In this document: piece by piece, positions 62,668 to 64,000 of the stretch
Position numbering within the stretch: position 1 is the stretch's first letter
Layout of the letters: each line of letters begins with the position of its first letter
DNA from: Oceanobacter sp045430275
GTDB lineage: Bacteria > Pseudomonadota > Gammaproteobacteria > Pseudomonadales > Oceanobacteraceae
Assembly: GCA_045430275.1 (NCBI GenBank)
Contig: JAILXU010000014.1
Coordinates: 1 to 64,000, forward strand
DNA length: 64,000 nt
Direction: 5' to 3'
Program-made: the position numbers and the translations under genes
The notes under the pieces: model-generated
Database searches by the model: none
What the model saw: the letters and a program-made list of their open reading frames with translations, nothing else
What the model was told of the DNA's origin: nothing

Positions 62668-62684
62668 GGGGACATCTGTCCCCT
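62668..62684 (+). promoter_or_regulatory. Palindromic element before the LuxR-type gene
   Basis: GGGGACA-TC-TGTCCCC (62668-62683) lies just after the monooxygenase stop and 63 bases before the next ATG, with a further AGGGACA close by. It may be a weak terminator or the regulator's operator. Confidence 0.45.
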
Positions 62685-62746
62685 GATAATAGGGACAAGC
62701 AAGACGAAAAATTGACCTACACTGGTTGCTCCGTGAGGGGACTGCC

Positions 62747-63499
62747 ATGAGCCATACCAGTGAGATCTGGCAAACGCTGCCAGAGCAACTTGCCGTCTGT
62801 ATTGAACGTCTGGGCACTGCCGGGTTTTATCCCGGATTTTTTCAGATGATGAAAACGTTCGCCCAGATTGACCAGTACATGGTGTTTGAATGCTCCCCCA
62901 ATAACGATTACGTCACCTGTCGGCTGGCACATAACATCGAACGTCCGGATCTTGGCCTCAAGCTGGCGTCGCTGTATCTGGACGGTGGGTATCTGGAAGA
63001 CACGCTGCTGAAAACCCTGAAAGAATCCGTACTGAACCAGAATGACAGCGCGCCGTGTCAGCTACTGGAAAAACGGATGCTGCCTGCGGTGTATCGCAGA
63101 CGTTTTTTTAGCGTACCTGAATTGGCTACCAAGTTCTCATTTGTGGTGCTGGATCGAGAGAGCCAGCACCTGTTCTACATCAACTTCTACAGCAAGCAAG
63201 AGAGCAGCTTTGCCGATGAACAGCGCACGGCCTTGCAACAGGCGTCAACCCTGATCGGCTCCTTGTTATTGAAGCACTTTCGGGAAGAGCGCAAGCAACG
63301 CGGCGGTATCCACTCCCTGCGCATATCCGGGCTGTCGGAAAGAGAAGCCCAGATTTGCCATATGATGCTGCAAGGTCACACCGCCAAATCCATTGGCAAT
63401 CAACTGGGACTGCAGGAATCGACCGTCATCACCTACAAAAAGCGGGCCTTCAAGAAACTGAAAATCTACCGCAAATCCGAACTGGTTCGATTTATCTGA
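62747..63499 (+). CDS. LuxR-type transcriptional regulator
   Basis: A 250-residue regulator. The N-terminal 180 residues form an unrecognised sensor domain. The C-terminal helix-turn-helix is LSEREAQICHMMLQGHTAKS followed by QLGLQESTVITYKKRAFKKL, typical of the LuxR/GerE class. ATG 62747 has GAGGGG 6 bases upstream. Flanked by the monooxygenase and aldehyde dehydrogenase genes, it probably controls one or both. No acyl-homoserine-lactone signature was recognised. Confidence 0.86.
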   Translation: MSHTSEIWQTLPEQLAVCIERLGTAGFYPGFFQMMKTFAQIDQYMVFECSPNNDYVTCRLAHNIERPDLGLKLASLYLDGGYLEDTLLKTLKESVLNQNDSAPCQLLEKRMLPAVYRRRFFSVPELATKFSFVVLDRESQHLFYINFYSKQESSFADEQRTALQQASTLIGSLLLKHFREERKQRGGIHSLRISGLSEREAQICHMMLQGHTAKSIGNQLGLQESTVITYKKRAFKKLKIYRKSELVRFI

Positions 63500-63640
63500 A
63501 GGCAATCTCTCCTGTGTCCTTTCCCTGTCTCCTTCTACAACACCTGTCGCATTTTAAAACACTTTCTGTACCCGATCCGATCCGGGTGAAACAACTGAAA
63601 ACCCCTTTAAAAACAGACAGATGGTGACTTTTGAAACCAT

Positions 63641-63655
63641 TGGCACAGCCGTTGC
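63641..63655 (+). promoter_or_regulatory. Sigma54 promoter of the final aldehyde dehydrogenase gene
   Basis: TGGCAC-N5-TTGC at 63641-63655 is a full match to the -24/-12 core, 86 bases upstream of the ATG at 63741. Confidence 0.7.
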
Positions 63656-63740
63656 CAAATAAACATCAGGTGGTGAGGTGCACAATATCCCTATTTCTGT
63701 GAGCCAAGCCGACAACCGATAACAATAAAAAGGTTTGTTT

Positions 63741-64000
63741 ATGACTGTTTCAGAATCTCAGGTAGCGGCTTCTGCCGAGGCCATGGCCTTTGTTCAAAGC
63801 GCGCATCATTGCCTGATTGGCGAGCAATGGTTAGCGGCAGCGGATGGCCGCACCCTGACGGTGTATAACCCGGCCAACGGCGAGCAAATTGCCACCGTCC
63901 CCAGTGGGGACAAGGCCGATATTGACCAGGCTGTTGCAGCGGCGCGTCAGGCGTTTGATGACTCGGCCTGGAGCCGCATTACCCCGGTTGAACGCCAGAA
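63741..64000 (+). CDS. Aldehyde dehydrogenase, 5' part (cut by the window end)
   Basis: The first 86 codons of an NAD-dependent aldehyde dehydrogenase. HHCLIGEQWLAAADGRTLTV, YNPANGEQIATVPSGDKADI and AVAAARQAFDDSAWSRITP follow the standard ALDH N-terminus. The catalytic residues lie beyond the window, so the subfamily cannot be fixed. A sigma54-type promoter precedes it, so an enhancer-binding activator should control it. Confidence 0.88.
   Translation, partial: MTVSESQVAASAEAMAFVQSAHHCLIGEQWLAAADGRTLTVYNPANGEQIATVPSGDKADIDQAVAAARQAFDDSAWSRITPVERQ

Overview
The window looks like part of a secondary replicon (large plasmid or chromid) of a metabolically versatile gammaproteobacterium, probably a marine Oceanospirillales-like lineage. 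The taxonomic guess is an inference from gene content: 4-hydroxyphenylacetate catabolism, TRAP transport, a DcaP-type porin, NorR/NnrS and HmuTUV heme uptake. The replicon claim rests on a replication and partition block at 54.7-60.7 kb: a short ParB-like protein, six 112-bp direct repeats each carrying an inverted repeat, parB, parA, a divergent replication initiator, and an iteron array. A KfrA-like gene at 11.5 kb fits the same picture.

Layout. 0-4.6 kb (minus): MoxR-type AAA+ ATPase, VWA/metallopeptidase-like protein and an LRV/HEAT-like repeat protein, probably one operon. 4.7-9.3 kb (plus): hpaE, hpaF, an orphan TRAP solute-binding protein and a DcaP-like porin, behind a promoter with a palindromic operator. 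9.5-16.3 kb: Bcr/CflA-type MFS exporter, RelBE-like toxin-antitoxin, KfrA-like protein, dadA-alr, a tyrosine recombinase, then three GC-rich repeats and eda. 17.3-24.7 kb (plus): a compact heme operon (TonB receptor, HmuY-like lipoprotein, HmuS, HmuT, HmuU, HmuV). 24.8-30.9 kb (plus): a second probable iron cluster (DUF4856 lipoprotein, imelysin, FecA-like receptor, sterol-desaturase-type membrane enzyme).

31-36.7 kb: an unknown gene, hipBA with two perfect HipB-type operators, then a rearranged stretch (anchor protein, HupE/UreJ, the last 55 codons of a CusA/CzcA pump, an IS3 OrfA remnant), a GlxA-type regulator and an isochorismatase-family hydrolase. 36.9-41.8 kb: a CZB protein and a nitric oxide detoxification module (hmp, nnrS, norR) with three GT-N7-AC sites and a sigma54 promoter in the norR-nnrS gap. 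41.9-49.3 kb (minus): a type I secretion operon with a 1065-residue RTX protein whose start overlaps a 39-codon ORF. 49.8-51.8 kb: a large lipoprotein of uneven base composition.

52.3-54.5 kb: a two-component p-hydroxyphenylacetate 3-hydroxylase of the Acinetobacter C2/C1 type, which would feed homoprotocatechuate into the pathway whose later enzymes are HpaE and HpaF; the ring-cleavage enzymes are not in the window. 60.7-64 kb: a MobA/phenol-hydroxylase-type flavoprotein monooxygenase, a LuxR-type regulator and the start of an aldehyde dehydrogenase gene behind a sigma54-like promoter. No rRNA, tRNA or CRISPR array was recognised. All calls come from reading the sequence and from family knowledge; no database search was run.
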